Shown: positions 8,323-16,495 of the stretch, one piece after another
Layout: each line of letters begins with the position of its first letter
Numbering within the stretch: position 1 is the first letter of the stretch
Source: JBFMCT01 sp046565765
GTDB lineage: Bacteria; Actinomycetota; Acidimicrobiia; Acidimicrobiales; AC-14
Length of the DNA: 64,000 bases
Reading direction: 5' to 3'
NCBI GenBank assembly: GCA_046565765.1
Contig: JBKHXX010000057.1
Span: forward strand, 1-64,000
The notes under the pieces: generated by a model
What the model saw: only the letters and a program-made list of their open reading frames with translations
Database searches by the model: none
Told to the model about the DNA's origin: nothing
Position numbers and translations under genes: made by a program

Positions 8323-8661
8323 TTAGGACGAGCCCGTCGCCGCGTCGACGGAATCGTGGATCGAGAACACCTTGGTGAGGCCGGTGATCTCGAACACCTT
8401 GAGGATGCGGCTCTGGGTGCACACCAGCACGAGGTCGCCGTTGTGGCTGCGCAGGCGCTTCAGGCCGCCGACCAGTACGCCCAGCCCGGTGGAGTCGAGG
8501 AAGTCGACGCCCTCGAGATCGACGACGATGCGGTGCTTGCCTTCGCTGACCAGCTCGATGAGGCGCTCGCGGAACTTGGGAGCCGTGTAGACGTCCACCT
8601 CGCCACGGACGCTGAGGACGGCGTACCCGTTGCGTTCGGCGACGTCCAATCCCAGATCCAT
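8323..8661 (-). CDS. STAS anti-sigma factor antagonist (BldG/RsbV type)
   Basis: 112-residue STAS protein. The motif VDFLDSTGLGVLVGGLKRL (about residues 53-71) contains the Ser of DST that is normally phosphorylated by the partner kinase. When dephosphorylated such proteins bind the anti-sigma factor and free the sigma factor. A strong AAGGAGG lies 4 nt before the ATG. It is first in the operon with the RsbW-like gene, as bldG is in Streptomyces. Confidence 0.93.
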   Translation of the reverse strand: MDLGLDVAERNGYAVLSVRGEVDVYTAPKFRERLIELVSEGKHRIVVDLEGVDFLDSTGLGVLVGGLKRLRSHNGDLVLVCTQSRILKVFEITGLTKVFSIHDSVDAATGSS

Positions 8662-8685
8662 CTGTCCTCCTTGTCCGTTCGTAAG

Positions 8686-8835
8686 CTAGCCGCTCCGAGC
8701 CCTACCCTGACGCAAACCTGGGCCCGGTGGGCGGCGCTGGCGGCGACCCCCCCACGAGTCGAGCGACAGGAGAAGCGCCAGCACCGCGTAGGCCACCCCG
8801 ATGGCGCCGATGAGGCCGGCGAAGACCCCGCCCAC
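8686..8835 (-). CDS. Possible small single-helix membrane protein
   Basis: Candidate 49-residue protein starting at GTG 8835, 42 bp after the phoU stop. One hydrophobic stretch (about residues 2-24, AGLIGAIGVAYAVLALLLSL) is followed by a basic, Pro/Gly-rich tail. It fills the otherwise empty interval between phoU and the STAS gene. No family is recognised and no clear ribosome site is visible, so this is only a suggestion from hydrophobicity. Confidence 0.3.
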   Translation of the reverse strand: MGGVFAGLIGAIGVAYAVLALLLSLDSWGGRRQRRPPGPGLRQGRARSG

Positions 8836-8877
8836 GGTGAGGACTGTCGTCCGGTGGGCACGAGGCGGAGCTTCATC

Positions 8878-9516
8878 TCACGGGGACGTTCCCAGGGCCA
8901 GGAAGTGGATGCGGGCGGCGATGTTGACGGCGTGGTCGCCCAACCGCTCGTAGAACCGTCCCACCAGAGCCAGCTCGATGGCCACCGGCACGCTCACCTT
9001 CCCGGCCGCCAGCTCGCCGATGAAGCTGACGTGGAGGTCGTCCAGCTCGTCGTCGAGCTCGCGCAGGCGGGAGGCGGCGTCGCCGTCGCGCTTGTCGTAG
9101 GCGGCGGCCGTCTCCTGCCACAGCTCCACGCCCACCCGACCCATCTGGTCGACCAGGCCCCGCAGCCGGGGAGTGAGCTCGGGGGTGATGCCCCGGGCCG
9201 CCCGCTGGGCGATGTGCTCGGCCAGGTCGCCGCTGCGCTCCAGCTCGGGCACGATGCGCAGCACCGACAGCAGGAACCGGAGGTCGCTGGCCAGGGGGCC
9301 CTGGAGGGCGAACTGGCGCTGCACCACGTCCTCGATGTCGACGTAGAGGGCGTCCATCATCTTGTCCCTCGCCATCAGGTCCCGGGCGGCCTGGCGGTCG
9401 CCGGTGAGGAGGGCGTCGGTGGCGCCCGCCACCCCTTCGGTGACGAGGGCGAAGAGCTGGCGGACCTGCGAGTCGATGTGCTCCAAGTCCCGGTGGAAGG
9501 CGCTCCGAAGCTCCAT
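8878..9516 (-). CDS. phoU: Phosphate-signalling protein PhoU
   Basis: 212-residue all-helical protein with two PhoU repeats (about 10-95 and 115-205), each with an acidic metal-binding signature such as ELERSGDLAEHIA and FYERLGDHAVNIAARI. PhoU represses the Pho regulon through the PstSCAB transporter and the PhoR/SenX3 kinase. No pst or phoR gene lies nearby. The ATG at 9516 starts the usual MELRSAFHRDLE N-terminus. It follows the FnIII protein on the same strand by 34 bp. Confidence 0.95.
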   Translation of the reverse strand: MELRSAFHRDLEHIDSQVRQLFALVTEGVAGATDALLTGDRQAARDLMARDKMMDALYVDIEDVVQRQFALQGPLASDLRFLLSVLRIVPELERSGDLAEHIAQRAARGITPELTPRLRGLVDQMGRVGVELWQETAAAYDKRDGDAASRLRELDDELDDLHVSFIGELAAGKVSVPVAIELALVGRFYERLGDHAVNIAARIHFLALGTSP

Positions 9517-9550
9517 CGGACGGAACCCTAACCGGGCGGCGGTGGAGCGT

Positions 9551-10825
9551 TCAGCCCCTGCCCCGGGCGGCCGGTGAGCCCGCTCCCACCGGCTCGCGGT
9601 CGGGCGCGAAGGCATCGGGGCCTGGCTCGGCCGGCTCGAGGTCCGTGGGGCCCGGACCGGGCCCACCGGCCGTGCCGGCGGCGACCACCGCTCCGGTCGC
9701 CAGGCGGCGGCTGAGCCACCGCAGGTGGAGGGCGGCCACACAGAGCACCGAGCCCCCGGCCACGGGCACGAGGAGGGCACGCCGGTTGGTGTCGTCGAGG
9801 TCGTTCCCGGCCTCCACCTCGCCCAGCTCGTCGTCGGTGACGGCCCGCTGGCGGCCACCCCGATCGGCGCCCGCCGACCCCTCGGGGAACGGCAGCAGCT
9901 CGCTGAAGCCGGGGTCGGGTATGGCCGGGATGGTCGGGGTGGGGAAGCTCGGGACCGAGCCGCCGCCGGTGCCGAACAGCCGGCCGAGGTCGGTGTTGCT
10001 GACCGCCCCGTCAGGCTGGAGCCCGCCGCCCGGCGTGGTGGACGTAGTGGGCTCGCCCGGCTGGGTCGGGAGAGGGGTGGTGGTGGGCGGCGGCGGGAGG
10101 GTGGCGGTGACGGCGGCCGACGGACGGGCGAGCCACTTGTTGGGGTCGTCGGTGAGCACCGCCGGCTGGCGCAGGGCGTCGACGCGGTACTGGACGGGCC
10201 CGCTCAGGTCGGGCGGCAGCTTGTCGTCGGTGTAGGTGTTGACGTTCGCCGCCACACCGATGATCCCGACGAAGGGGCTGGTGCCGACCTTGCGGTAGAC
10301 GATGTACCCCATGAGGTCGGGGTCGGCCCGGCCTGGGGTCCAGGTGAGCTTGACCGAGCGGTCGATCACCTGCGGCTGGGCGAGGTTGGGCGGCGCCGGG
10401 GGCACGGCCATGGAGAACGTACGGTCGGCGCTCGCGGGGGTCACCGCCAGGCCGTTGATCAGGAAGTGACCCGTGGCCACCACCCGCACGGTGTAGGGCC
10501 CGTTGCGGCTGAGGTTGGGGGCGGTGAAGGAGAACGGCACGGTGCCGTTGCGCCCCTGGTCGCAACAGACCTTGGTGTCGGCCAAGACGGTGCCGTCGTT
10601 GCGGGCCAGCACGACCCTGATCACGTCCACGTCGACGCCGATGCCGGTGTAGACGTTGCCGGCGATCTCGGGCGTGAACGTGCCCGCCACGCTCGCCCCG
10701 TCACCGGGCGAGGTGATCTCCACGTTGAGCGACGACTGGGCCGAGGCCGCAGGGGGGGCGAGGAAGGGCAGCACCGCCGTGGCCGCGAACGCCAGGAGCC
10801 GGCGCCGGGCGCGACCGCCGTTCAT
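9551..10825 (-). CDS. Secreted, membrane-anchored Ig/fibronectin type III protein
   Basis: 424 residues. It has an Arg-rich signal peptide (1-29, ending ASAQ), an Ig-like domain (about 33-130), a fibronectin type III domain (about 135-240, with LTWTPGRADPDLMGYIVYRK), a Pro/Thr/Gly-rich linker, one transmembrane segment (about 345-370) and a cytoplasmic Pro-rich tail. Its ATG overlaps the TGA of the sortase gene, so the two are translationally coupled. No sorting motif is present; it is anchored by its helix. It probably works with the sortase at the cell surface, for example in protein presentation or adhesion (inference). Confidence 0.82.
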   Translation of the reverse strand: MNGGRARRRLLAFAATAVLPFLAPPAASAQSSLNVEITSPGDGASVAGTFTPEIAGNVYTGIGVDVDVIRVVLARNDGTVLADTKVCCDQGRNGTVPFSFTAPNLSRNGPYTVRVVATGHFLINGLAVTPASADRTFSMAVPPAPPNLAQPQVIDRSVKLTWTPGRADPDLMGYIVYRKVGTSPFVGIIGVAANVNTYTDDKLPPDLSGPVQYRVDALRQPAVLTDDPNKWLARPSAAVTATLPPPPTTTPLPTQPGEPTTSTTPGGGLQPDGAVSNTDLGRLFGTGGGSVPSFPTPTIPAIPDPGFSELLPFPEGSAGADRGGRQRAVTDDELGEVEAGNDLDDTNRRALLVPVAGGSVLCVAALHLRWLSRRLATGAVVAAGTAGGPGPGPTDLEPAEPGPDAFAPDREPVGAGSPAARGRG

Positions 10826-11430
10826 GCCGCCTGCAGGTCTTTGACCCACTTCGCCTGCACGATCAGCCGCTCGGCGGCCGACCCCTTGGGGTGGCAGGTG
10901 GTGAGGGTCACGGTGCGCTCCGCCGTAGGCTGGATCACCGACATGTCGGTGGGCTCGACGATGAACGGCGCTTTGACGAGCTGGTAGACGCAGCCGCCGA
11001 CGGGGGTCGTGAGCTCGATGGTGTCGCCCACCTTGAGCCGGTCGATGTTGCCGAACGGCTTGCCGTAGGTGGTGCGGTGGCCGGCGATCGACACGTTCCC
11101 GGCCTCGCACGGCAGCGGCGTCTGGGGGTAGTGGCCCGCCCCGGCCCGCAGGGCGCTGGGCGTGACACCCTCCACCACGACGGCATCGACGTCGAGGGCG
11201 GGGATGCGGATGCGGGTCAGGCTGTCTCCCGTCTCGACCGCCCGAGCCCGGTAGGCCTGCTCGAGCTCGGGGCTGGCCAGCTGCTTGGTGAGCTGGTCCT
11301 GCAGCCGTGACTGCCACACGTTGGTGAAGAAGGGGTAGCCCACGAGGGCCACGCCGCCCAGCAGCAGCACGACAGACAGGGCGGAGATGCTGCGGCGGAC
11401 CCAGGGCTTGGTGCGGAGAAGCTCGATCAC
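10822..11430 (-). CDS. srtE: Class E sortase
   Basis: 202-residue transpeptidase with an N-terminal signal-anchor helix (about 15-35). The catalytic residues are visible: His118 in AGHRTTYG, Cys179 in TLTTCHPKG and Arg188. The TLTTCxP form and the AGHRTTYGKPF motif suit actinobacterial class D/E enzymes; class E sortases recognise LAxTG. The gene just upstream encodes a protein ending in LARTG plus a helix and basic tail, a likely substrate. The start is GTG 11430. It is coupled by ATGA to the FnIII gene. Confidence 0.93.
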   Translation of the reverse strand: MIELLRTKPWVRRSISALSVVLLLGGVALVGYPFFTNVWQSRLQDQLTKQLASPELEQAYRARAVETGDSLTRIRIPALDVDAVVVEGVTPSALRAGAGHYPQTPLPCEAGNVSIAGHRTTYGKPFGNIDRLKVGDTIELTTPVGGCVYQLVKAPFIVEPTDMSVIQPTAERTVTLTTCHPKGSAAERLIVQAKWVKDLQAA

Positions 11431-11493
11431 GACTGGGATCTACGTCCGGTCATGGCAGGACGAGGCTACCGGAGGAAGTTCTGATGGCGACCG

Positions 11494-11514
11494 CGGCGCC
11501 CGTCAGGGGCGCCG
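11494..11514 (-). terminator. Hairpin between the LAxTG protein gene and the sortase gene
   Basis: Arms CGGCGCCC (11494-11501) and GGGCGCCG (11507-11514) with a 5-nt loop overlap the stop codon of the LAxTG gene. There is no U-tract. It may reduce read-through so that the abundant substrate and the sortase are made at different levels. Confidence 0.45.
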
Positions 11515-12783
11515 GGTCACAACCAGCCGGCGGACGCCCAGCGCCGCCAGCAGCAGCGCTACGCCCGCCATGGGCAGCAGGGCGCCGTCGGCGCCGGTGC
11601 GGGCCAGCACTTCGGGCTGGGTCACCGGAGGAGCGATCTGGCGCACGCTCAGCTTGGCCGACCGGCCGCCACCGGCCGCCTCGGCGTGGGCCAGGGCGAT
11701 CCCGATGCCGCCGTTGAGACCCTTGAGCAGGTGGATGCTCACGCCGTCGGCGATGGCGAACTTGGACCCGTTGGGCCCGTCACCGGTGCTGCCGCCACCG
11801 AGTGCGATCGTCGACTCGAGGATGGTGCCGGCGAACAGGGTGATGGGGGCGCCGAGGGAGACCGGGATGCTGGTGACATTGCCGAGCACGGGAACGCCCA
11901 GGTCGACCTTCACCAGCGCCGCCTGGTAGGCGGGGGTGGCGACGGCGGCGGTGGGGTCGTCGGTGCTGGCTGACGGGCGGGTCACGTCGACGGTGGCCCG
12001 GGCGTCACCCACGGTGATGGTGAGGAGCGGGGCGCCGAGGGCCGAGAGCCCGGGGAGGAGCTCGATGACGGCACCTTGGGCGATGGCCGTGCCGTTGACC
12101 TTGTCGGTGGTGGTGATGGCCTGCGATGCCGCCGGGCCCACCCGCACCGAGAGCAGGCCGGTGACCTGGCCCAGCCCGTCGAGGAGGTCCTGGACGGTGT
12201 TCTGCAGGTTGAGGTTCAGCGTGCCCAGCAGCGGGTTGAGCAGCCCGCCCAGCAGCTGGGTCAGGGGGTCGACGACCGCGCCGAGCGTCTGGTCGAGGAG
12301 GTTGCCGACGGCCTGGAGGATCGGGTTCAGGAGGGTGCCGCCGACGTCGACCGAGGCGATCTTGCCGGTGGCGGCGGCCTTCGGCATCCCGTCGGCGGTG
12401 GTGGCGTTGGCCTCGCCGCAGGCGAGGGCCACGGTGAGCAAGCCGAGCAGCGGCAGGTTGGCCACGCACGCCTGGGGCGGCGTGTCGGTCACGTTCACCC
12501 CGGTGGCCAGGGCATCGGCGACGGTGCCGGCGATCAGGGCCACGCCCGCACCCTGGGCCTGGGCCTTGGGGCTGGAGTCGATCAGCGCGTTGGACGAGCC
12601 GATCGTGAGGCGGTTGCCGAACAGGTTGAGGTCAAGACCCCGGGCCGACGCCGACGCGATGAACGCCTCGGGGACGGTGATGGTGGTCTCTTCCTCGGCG
12701 GCGTTGGCCGGCACGGCGGCCACGAAGGCACACATGATGGCCGACGTGAGCACGAGGGCACCTATGCGACGGACTCTGGACAT
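11503..12783 (-). CDS. Secreted cell-wall-anchored protein with LAxTG sorting signal
   Basis: 426 residues: signal peptide (1-29, ending ANAA), a large Ala/Gly/Leu/Thr-rich extracellular region of low complexity, and a C-terminal sorting signal. The signal is LARTG at residues 393-397, a hydrophobic helix and the tail RRLVVTRRP. This fits the LAxTG preference of class E sortases and the srtE gene lies 72 bp downstream. The body includes a Leu/Gly/Asn repeat-like stretch (about 150-200). No enzymatic motif is recognised; a structural or adhesive surface role is inferred. GGGAG precedes the ATG. Confidence 0.85.
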   Translation of the reverse strand: MSRVRRIGALVLTSAIMCAFVAAVPANAAEEETTITVPEAFIASASARGLDLNLFGNRLTIGSSNALIDSSPKAQAQGAGVALIAGTVADALATGVNVTDTPPQACVANLPLLGLLTVALACGEANATTADGMPKAAATGKIASVDVGGTLLNPILQAVGNLLDQTLGAVVDPLTQLLGGLLNPLLGTLNLNLQNTVQDLLDGLGQVTGLLSVRVGPAASQAITTTDKVNGTAIAQGAVIELLPGLSALGAPLLTITVGDARATVDVTRPSASTDDPTAAVATPAYQAALVKVDLGVPVLGNVTSIPVSLGAPITLFAGTILESTIALGGGSTGDGPNGSKFAIADGVSIHLLKGLNGGIGIALAHAEAAGGGRSAKLSVRQIAPPVTQPEVLARTGADGALLPMAGVALLLAALGVRRLVVTRRP

Positions 12784-12931
12784 GCGCTCCCTGACCCCTC
12801 CCAAACGTTGAGCGGAGTTCGCCCAACACCGTGTGTTCCGCCCTGCATGCCCCCAACTCAGTTGATGACAGATACCACCTACCTGAGGAGTTCGCCAGTG
12901 GTCGGCGAAAATCCTCTCCGTGGTGGGTCGG

Positions 12932-13378
12932 TCACCGTTCGACGCGCATCGTAGCCGACGCTCGCAGGCGGATGTCGCCCAGGGCCGCCCCGACCAGGGG
13001 TACGGCCGTCGGCGCGCGATAGGAAGTGGTGACGCGCACCCGGCTGCCCGGGCCGCCCCGGCCGCTGACCGCCACGTCGAGCCGCCCCGGGTCGAGGCCC
13101 GACGAGGCCACCGCCGCCTTCCGGGCCGCTCCCGCAGCCGGCTCCACCGCCGCCTCCCTCGCCCCCTCACGGGCGGCGTGGACCACCAGGACCTGGTCGC
13201 GGACGATCAGCCCGACCTGCACCAACAGCAGGAGCAGCACGGCCAGGAAGGGCAGGACGAGCGCCAGCTCCACCGCGGCCTGGCCGGTGGGCGCGCGCCG
13301 CGGCCCGAGGCCGGGCGGCGGGGGCCCCGGAGGGAGCGAGCCGGTCGGCGCGGCCCGCTCCCGACGGGAGGGTCTCAC
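12932..13378 (-). CDS. tadE: TadE-like pseudopilin
   Basis: 148-residue minor pilin-like protein. A basic, Pro-rich N-terminus is followed by GQAAVELALVLPFLAVLLLL (about residues 35-54), a type III prepilin-like site in which Gly precedes the hydrophobic helix and Glu sits at +5. The remainder is the extracytoplasmic beta-rich domain. The GTG at 13378 overlaps the TGA of the flp gene. It is the last gene of the tad operon in view; no second TadE/TadG-like gene with a von Willebrand domain follows. Confidence 0.88.
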   Translation of the reverse strand: MRPSRRERAAPTGSLPPGPPPPGLGPRRAPTGQAAVELALVLPFLAVLLLLLVQVGLIVRDQVLVVHAAREGAREAAVEPAAGAARKAAVASSGLDPGRLDVAVSGRGGPGSRVRVTTSYRAPTAVPLVGAALGDIRLRASATMRVER

Positions 13379-13602
13379 TCGACCTTGCCGGTGACCGTCT
13401 TGATCACCTTGTCGAGCAGCTTCTCGACCAGGTCGGTCTTGGTCGCCCAGGCGACGATCAACAGGGCGACCGCCGCCGCCCCGAGCAGGACGAGGGCGTA
13501 CTCGGCCGACGCCTGACCGCGCTCGTCGGGGACGAGCCGCCGGCGGACGCCCGAGGCGAGCTCCAGGAGATAGAGGTGGACGCGAACGGAGAAGGTGAGC
13601 AT
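13375..13602 (-). CDS. flp: Flp-type pilin (DUF4244-like)
   Basis: 75-residue prepilin. A basic leader (about 1-29) ends at Gly, followed by the mature N-terminus QASAEYALVLLGAAAVALLI with the conserved Glu at +5 and adjacent Tyr, as in Flp pilins. The C-terminus is short and Lys-rich. It is probably the major subunit of a Tad/Flp pilus assembled by the TadZABC proteins encoded upstream. No prepilin peptidase is seen in the window. Confidence 0.9.
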   Translation of the reverse strand: MLTFSVRVHLYLLELASGVRRRLVPDERGQASAEYALVLLGAAAVALLIVAWATKTDLVEKLLDKVIKTVTGKVE

Positions 13603-13641
13603 GGCGCTCCTTCCGTGAACTGGACCGGGTGCAGGAGGAAG

Positions 13642-14448
13642 TCAGAGGCGCAGCGAGCGCACCGCGCTGGCGACGAGCGGGGCCACCGTCAGCAGCCCGA
13701 AGGCGGGGAGGGTGCACGCCACAAGGGGGAAGAGGAGCTTGACCGGGACCTTGCGGGCGGCTTCCTCGGCCCGCCGGCGGCGATCCCGCCGGACCTCGTC
13801 GGCGAGCCGCTCGAGGCCGGCCACCAGCGGCGCCCCGTAGCGCTCAGACGCCACCAGGGCGCCGACCAGGGGACGAGTGGCCTCGCCGGCCCGGGCCGGG
13901 AGGTCGTCGAGGGCATCGGAGAGCCGCCGCCCGAGGGCGACGGCGGCCAGCACGCGGTGGAGCTCGTCGGCCAGAGGGCCCGATGCCCGGGCCGCCACCC
14001 GCCGGACGGCCAGATGGACGGTGAGGCCGGAGCCCACCGCCAGCACGAGCAGGTCGACCACGTCGGGGAGGTCGGCGACGATGGCGGCCAGCCTCCGGCG
14101 CTCGGCCCGCCGGTCGCGCACCGCGGGCAGGGCCCACGCCACCGCCGCGGCAGGCAGGGCAGCGGCCGGCACCACCGGCAGGAAGGCCAGCCCGAGGGCC
14201 ACTGCCGCCCCCGCCCGGCGGGCGGCGGCGGGAGCGGGTGCCCCCATGGACCGCCCCAACCGCCGCAGGACGGCGCCGCCCAGGCGCTCGAGAGGGCTGC
14301 CGGAGGACGAACGGCGGCCTGCCGGGCGGCCGGCACGGGCGGGGACGAGGGCCTGGACACGGTCGGGGACGGGCCGGTGGCACCACGCCAGGGCGACCAC
14401 GGCGGCGGCCCAGGCGGCGGCGACCAGGGCCACGAGCGGGCCACTCAT
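13642..14448 (-). CDS. tadC: Type II secretion F-domain protein TadC
   Basis: 268-residue inner-membrane platform protein with N-terminal helices and a T2SS-F domain (about 110-235, including DLPDVVDLLVLAVGSGLTVH and ALVASERYGAPLVAGLERL). It works with TadB as the membrane platform for pilus assembly. Its ATG overlaps the tadB stop (ATGA). It is 39 bp upstream of flp. Confidence 0.92.
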   Translation of the reverse strand: MSGPLVALVAAAWAAAVVALAWCHRPVPDRVQALVPARAGRPAGRRSSSGSPLERLGGAVLRRLGRSMGAPAPAAARRAGAAVALGLAFLPVVPAAALPAAAVAWALPAVRDRRAERRRLAAIVADLPDVVDLLVLAVGSGLTVHLAVRRVAARASGPLADELHRVLAAVALGRRLSDALDDLPARAGEATRPLVGALVASERYGAPLVAGLERLADEVRRDRRRRAEEAARKVPVKLLFPLVACTLPAFGLLTVAPLVASAVRSLRL

Positions 14449-15329
14449 GCCGCGACCCGGGCTAGCCGTTGCATCCACAGCCACCCCAGGCCGTCGAGGG
14501 CGACGCCCACCGAGAGCAGCACGAGGCCGGCCGGCGTGGAGAACATGAACTCGGCGGTACGGGGGTCGGTGGTGGCCGCGAACCCCCCGAAGGCCACCGG
14601 GGCGAGGCCGATGACCACCGCCGACACCCGGGCCTGGCTGGAGAGGGCCCGCACTTCGGCCGCCACTCCGAGCCGGTCCCGGAGGGTGGCGGCCACGCCG
14701 TCGACGGCCCGGGCCTGGGCGCCACCCGTCTCCACGCCGAGGCACAGCGCGGCCACCGCCAAGCGCACCCCCGGCACCGGCCGCCGGGCGGCCAGGCCCT
14801 CCAGGGCCTCGAGCAGGGTGGCCCCCCGCTCGACGTGGGCGGCCACCAGGGCCAACTCCCGACCCAGGCGACCCGGGCTGGCCTCGGCCGCCTCGGCCAC
14901 GGCCTGGCGGAGCGATGCCCCGGACCGCAGCGACCGGGCCACCGCCTCCAGGGCCACGGGGAGGGCCCGCTCGAGCTGCTCGTCGCCCCTGCCCCGGCGG
15001 GTGCGCAGTACCAGGGCCGGCCCGGCCACCAGGGCGACCCCGGCCAGCAGCGCCAGCGGCAGCCCACCCAAGGCGAGCGCACCGCCGGTGCCCATTGCGA
15101 ATGCGCCCAGCCAAGCCCACCACACGACCACAGGCGAGTCGATGCCGGCACGGTCGAGGGCGGGCAGGACCCACGGCGGCGGGGCGGGCAGCACCACCGA
15201 CAACCGCCTCCCATCCGGCGCGACCGCCTCTTGCAGCCGCCGGCGGACCAGGGCGCCCCGCGTCACCCGAGCGGCGGCACGGGCGGCACCGGCGGTGGCG
15301 ACCACGAGGACGGCGGCCACGACGGTCAC
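14445..15329 (-). CDS. tadB: Type II secretion F-domain protein TadB
   Basis: 294-residue membrane protein with an N-terminal helix, two central helices and a T2SS-F domain (about 125-260, LPVALEAVARSLRSGASLRQAVAEAA). It is the TadC partner in the Tad platform. The GTG at 15329 overlaps the tadA TGA and was preferred to an in-frame GTG at 15341 because every junction in this operon uses an overlap of that kind. Confidence 0.92.
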   Translation of the reverse strand: MTVVAAVLVVATAGAARAAARVTRGALVRRRLQEAVAPDGRRLSVVLPAPPPWVLPALDRAGIDSPVVVWWAWLGAFAMGTGGALALGGLPLALLAGVALVAGPALVLRTRRGRGDEQLERALPVALEAVARSLRSGASLRQAVAEAAEASPGRLGRELALVAAHVERGATLLEALEGLAARRPVPGVRLAVAALCLGVETGGAQARAVDGVAATLRDRLGVAAEVRALSSQARVSAVVIGLAPVAFGGFAATTDPRTAEFMFSTPAGLVLLSVGVALDGLGWLWMQRLARVAA

Positions 15330-16495
15330 GCCGCCACCCACGCGGCGTCGGGCCCCGGCAGGCCCGGCCTCCGGGCCGGCCGGGAGGGCAGGGCGAGGAG
15401 GCGGTCGGCGGAGGCCAGGACCTGGGCCTCGCCGTCAGGCGCGACCTCGGCCACGGCCACCACCCGCCGCGTGCCGTCGGGCCGGCGGGCCACCTGGACG
15501 ACCAGGTCGAGGGCCGACTGCACCTGGGCGCGCACCGCGGGCAGGGGCAGGTCGACCTCACCCATGAGCACCATGGTCTCGATGCGGCGGAGGGCGTCGC
15601 CCGGACTGTTGGCGTGGCAGGTGGACAGCGAACCCTCGTGGCCGGTGTTCATGGCCTGCAACATGTCGAGCGCCTCCGGCCCCCGGACCTCCCCGACGAG
15701 GATCCGGTCGGGCCGCATCCGCAGCGCGTTGCGCACGAGGTCACGCACCCGCACCTCGCCCGCCCCCTCGGCGTTGGCGGGACGGGCCTCCAGCCGCACC
15801 ACGTGCTCCCCGGGCAGGCGTAGCTCGGCCGCGTCCTCCACCGTGACGACCCGCTCCGCCCCCGGGATGTGGGCGGCCAGGGCGTTGAGCAGCGTCGTCT
15901 TCCCCGCGCCTGTGCCTCCCGAGACGAGGACGTTCATGCGGGCGACGACCGACCACGCCAGCAGGGCGGCCACCGGCGGCGGGGCGAAGGCCGCCACCGG
16001 CAGCACCCTCGCCCCGAAGCGGCGGATGGTGAGGCACGGACCGTCGACGGCCAGCGGCGGCACGACCGCGTTGACGCGGGAGCCGTCGGGCAGGCGGGCA
16101 TCGACCAGGGGGCTGGCCCGGTCGACCCGGAGGCCGAGGGGGGCCACGACCTTTTCGATGAGGTGCTCGATGGCCGCCGCCGAGAGGTCGATGGGCACCC
16201 GGCGCAGCACGCCCGCCCGCTCCACCCACACCCGCCCCGGCCCCGGGCCGTTGACGAGCACGTCGGTGACGGCGGGGTCGGCCAGCAGGGGCTCCAGGGC
16301 CCCGAGCCCGCCCACGGCGGCGAGCACCTCCTCCACCACCCGGCTGCGCTGGCGGGAGCCGAGCAGGGGCGCCTCTTCGCCGACGAGGGCCTGGACCCGG
16401 TCGGCCAGCAGCGGGCCGTCGGGGGCACCGGCGCCGTCGGCCAGCAGGCGGGCGTGGACCTTGGCGGCGGCGCCGCCAGGGCCCCCCAGCGTCAT
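15326..16495 (-). CDS. tadA: Tad pilus ATPase TadA (CpaF-type)
   Basis: 389-residue secretion ATPase that powers Flp pilus assembly. Visible motifs are Walker A GGTGAGKTTLLNAL (about residue 195), the Asp box around VTVEDAAEL, Walker B-like RPDRILVGEVRGPEA (about 265-280) and the His box TGHEGSLSTCHAN. The length is slightly short of typical CpaF proteins. It overlaps the tadZ stop (ATGA). Confidence 0.95.
   Translation of the reverse strand: MTLGGPGGAAAKVHARLLADGAGAPDGPLLADRVQALVGEEAPLLGSRQRSRVVEEVLAAVGGLGALEPLLADPAVTDVLVNGPGPGRVWVERAGVLRRVPIDLSAAAIEHLIEKVVAPLGLRVDRASPLVDARLPDGSRVNAVVPPLAVDGPCLTIRRFGARVLPVAAFAPPPVAALLAWSVVARMNVLVSGGTGAGKTTLLNALAAHIPGAERVVTVEDAAELRLPGEHVVRLEARPANAEGAGEVRVRDLVRNALRMRPDRILVGEVRGPEALDMLQAMNTGHEGSLSTCHANSPGDALRRIETMVLMGEVDLPLPAVRAQVQSALDLVVQVARRPDGTRRVVAVAEVAPDGEAQVLASADRLLALPSRPARRPGLPGPDAAWVAA

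Noticed and set aside
12814..12896. Direct repeat GGAGTTCGCC (12814 and 12887) and a CAACT-C-AGTTG dyad upstream of the LAxTG gene
   Set aside because: Short and single copies in a GC-rich promoter; may be chance. Kept only as a note.
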